NCBI GenBank assembly: GCA_946886875.1
Contig: CAMPJN010000242.1
Coordinates: forward strand, 1-6,156
Origin: an uncultured Pseudomonas sp.
Lineage (GTDB): Bacteria > Pseudomonadota > Gammaproteobacteria > Pseudomonadales > Pseudomonadaceae
Length of the DNA: 6,156 bases
Direction: 5' to 3'
Both the position numbers and the translations under genes were made by a program. Of the stretch, positions 4,989 to 6,156 are shown piece after piece; the first letter of the stretch is position 1; each line of letters starts with the position of its first letter. The notes under the pieces were generated by a model that was given only the letters and a program-made list of their open reading frames with translations, had not been told where the DNA came from and searched no databases.

Positions 4989-5885
4989 ATGAACGCGTGC
5001 AATAACCCACAGGTCAGCGGCTTTCTTGCCGCACCGCATCAATTCATCGGTATCGAAGGGCTGCGTTTCGGTTACCGCGACTATGGCACAGGCCCGGTAC
5101 TGCTGATGCTGCACGGCTGGCCGCTCAATGGCGATACCTTTGCCCCATTGGTCGATGCGCTCGCCTCGCGCTTTCGTTGCATTGTGCCGGACCTCCCCGG
5201 CGCTGGGGTGACAGCCTGGTCCACGGAACATGATCTGAGCCCTGCCGGCCAGGCGCGTCTGCTCCAGGGCTTGTTTGCGGCCTTGGGCATTGCCCAGGGT
5301 TATAGCGTGCTGGGTAATGATAGCGGCGGTATCGCCGCCCGCTACCTTGCACTGCTGGACGCCGGCCGCGTGGCCAAGTTGGTCCTGCTCAATAGCGAAA
5401 TACCCGGGCATCGCGCACCCAACCAGCGTCTGTACAAACAACTCGCGCGTTGGTTGCCGGGGTACGGCGCGCTTGCCCGTATACAGCTGAGAAGTGCCGC
5501 CTATCTGTGTTCGAAGCTGGGCTTTGGCGGAACGCTTTACGATCACCAGCACTTGCTCGGCAGCTTTCATCAGCGCTTTATCGAGCCGTTGATCGAGTCC
5601 GCGCAGAACATGGAGCAAGCCCGGCGCTCCTTTATCGCGGTGCTCGATTGGCCGCAGCTCGATGCCTTAAGCCAGCTTCACGGCCAGATCGCGGCGCAAA
5701 CCCTGCTGATCTGGGGGCGGCAGGACGATACCTTTCCTGAGTCCTATGCCATTGAAATGAGCCGAAGCTTTGCCAAGCTCGCCGGCTTTATCAGCATCGA
5801 CAAGGCCAAGTTGTATGTTCATGAGGATCAGCCGGAGCAAGTGATTCAACACCTAGAGGCGTTTCTGCTGGCAAAACAGGAGTAG
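4989..5885 (+). CDS. Alpha/beta-fold hydrolase with Asp nucleophile (epoxide-hydrolase/dehalogenase-like)
   Basis: A 298-residue hydrolase of normal family length. Residues 37-44 (VLLMLHGW) give the HG oxyanion-hole motif. VPDLPGAG (66-73) is the usual strand-loop after it. The nucleophile elbow is LGNDSGG (108-114), which by the G-x-Nuc-x-G rule makes D111 the nucleophile instead of Ser. A cap domain occupies about 140-215. LLIWGRQDDTFP (239-250) supplies the acid (D246 or D247), and YVHEDQPEQV (276-285) supplies H278. Asp nucleophiles are found in epoxide hydrolases and dehalogenases, which act through an alkyl-enzyme ester. The Trp that follows the nucleophile in haloalkane dehalogenases is S112 here, so an epoxide hydrolase-like or uncharacterised branch is likelier. 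ATG 4989 is chosen because GAGG lies seven bases upstream; the frame extends upstream to a TTG at 4875, but that would overlap the AraC coding sequence. No signal peptide is seen. It is likely controlled by the divergent AraC gene. Confidence 0.9.
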   Translation: MNACNNPQVSGFLAAPHQFIGIEGLRFGYRDYGTGPVLLMLHGWPLNGDTFAPLVDALASRFRCIVPDLPGAGVTAWSTEHDLSPAGQARLLQGLFAALGIAQGYSVLGNDSGGIAARYLALLDAGRVAKLVLLNSEIPGHRAPNQRLYKQLARWLPGYGALARIQLRSAAYLCSKLGFGGTLYDHQHLLGSFHQRFIEPLIESAQNMEQARRSFIAVLDWPQLDALSQLHGQIAAQTLLIWGRQDDTFPESYAIEMSRSFAKLAGFISIDKAKLYVHEDQPEQVIQHLEAFLLAKQE

Positions 5886-5890
5886 GGCGA

Positions 5891-5933
5891 AGAGCAATCG
5901 GTGGAGTAGGTTTTGCGATCCAGGCCTTGCTCT
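5891..5933 (+). terminator. Weak inverted repeat after the hydrolase gene
   Basis: AGAGCAA (5891-5897) and TTGCTCT (5927-5933) are perfect 7-bp arms separated by 29 bp, with an inner TGGA/TCCA match (5902-5905, 5919-5922). It starts five bases after the hydrolase stop. The loop is long and no U-tract follows, so termination is only a possibility. Confidence 0.25.
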
Positions 5934-6020
5934 CAATAAAGCGCTGCCGCTGGTGCCAGTCGCATCGTAATTTGGCTGGCTCGACGCGACCCCCAGGGTA
6001 GGCGATAACCGGCTTTCCGC

Positions 6021-6156
6021 TCACAAACCGAGCCAAATAGCCCCGTCCTTTCTTCGCTTTTCAACTTCCGCCATAGCCTCCGATTTGCAATAGTGGTTTG
6101 ACATCAAAGCATTCCTGTCTAAAACTTTGGCCCGGTTGATAGCGAGTTGTCCGGAT
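6021..6156 (-). CDS. Possible C-terminal end of a minus-strand gene, partial
   Basis: A minus-strand frame is open from the window edge to a TGA at 6021-6023, giving 44 residues that end MAEVEKRRKDGAIWLGL. It contains possible internal starts: ATG 6104, and ATG 6074 with a GGAGG two bases before it. The composition is poorer in GC than the named genes and uses codons such as TTA, AGG, AGA and GGA, which could mean transferred DNA. No family is recognised. Alternatives are chance openness, or a very short 17-residue peptide from 6074. The frame is short and the evidence is limited to openness and a plausible residue mix. Confidence 0.35.
   Translation of the reverse strand, partial: SGQLAINRAKVLDRNALMSNHYCKSEAMAEVEKRRKDGAIWLGL
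6098..6125 (+). promoter_or_regulatory. Possible sigma-70 promoter facing out of the window
   Basis: A consensus TTGACA (6098-6103) is followed after 16 bp by TAAAAC (6120-6125), four of six matches to TATAAT. It would drive a plus-strand gene beyond the window. The same place holds the inverted repeat TTTGA-CA-TCAAA (6097-6108). It conflicts with the minus-strand partial frame listed here, so at most one may be right. Confidence 0.3.

Noticed and set aside
5313..5330. Calling the hydrolase a haloalkane dehalogenase
   Set aside because: The nucleophile Asp is followed by Ser rather than the halide-binding Trp, and no other halide-stabilising residue could be confirmed.
4908..5618. Antisense 236-codon frame within the hydrolase gene
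   Set aside because: No motif is present, and it lies opposite a hydrolase with an intact triad; it is a shadow.
5791..6036. Minus-strand 81-codon frame as an independent gene
   Set aside because: Its only start is a TTG without a ribosome binding site, and a third of it is antisense to the hydrolase. It is mentioned only as a possible frameshift continuation in the edge finding.

Overview
The window looks like chromosomal DNA from a Pseudomonas-type gammaproteobacterium. The genes are GC-rich and tightly packed, and the proteins resemble pseudomonad families, especially the GST and the LysE-type exporter. Gaps between genes carry GCTCCTACA/GTAGG-type and TTGGGC...GCCCAA intergenic repeats of the kind scattered through Pseudomonas genomes. 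This placement is by recognition only, and no species is claimed. I see no rRNA, tRNA, CRISPR array or complete mobile element.

Layout: (1) 1-496, minus strand: N-terminal 165 residues of a LysE/RhtB-family exporter cut by the window edge. (2) 664-1302, plus: unrecognised membrane protein with an N-terminal NPYAAP motif, divergent from the exporter. (3) 1303-1545: repeat-filled gap. (4) 1546-2001, minus: MarR-family regulator. (5) 2113-3279 and 3322-3924, plus: a PLP-dependent aminotransferase (LysN/MocR-like fold type I) and a glutathione S-transferase, probably one operon. (6) 3939-4126: second repeat-bearing gap. (7) 4127-4900, minus: AraC-family regulator. (8) 4989-5885, plus: alpha/beta hydrolase whose nucleophile elbow carries Asp rather than Ser. 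(9) 5886-6156: a more AT-rich end with a possible minus-strand gene end and/or a plus-strand promoter.

Two regulator/enzyme pairs form the logic of the window. The MarR regulator is divergent from the aminotransferase-GST pair. The gap between them holds a perfect 17-bp palindrome (GGTCAAACAGTTTGACC) and a weaker copy next to the regulator start, a plausible autoregulated divergent switch. The AraC regulator is divergent from the Asp-nucleophile hydrolase, separated by 88 bp. The substrates of these enzymes cannot be read from the sequence.

The most interesting structures are the paired MarR-type operator sites with a UUCG-loop hairpin between them, hairpins placed over the stop codons of both aminotransferase and GST genes, the Asp-type nucleophile of the hydrolase, and an open minus-strand frame of different composition running off the right edge. 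No clearly unprecedented system is present; the best candidate for an undescribed unit is the MarR / aminotransferase / GST module.
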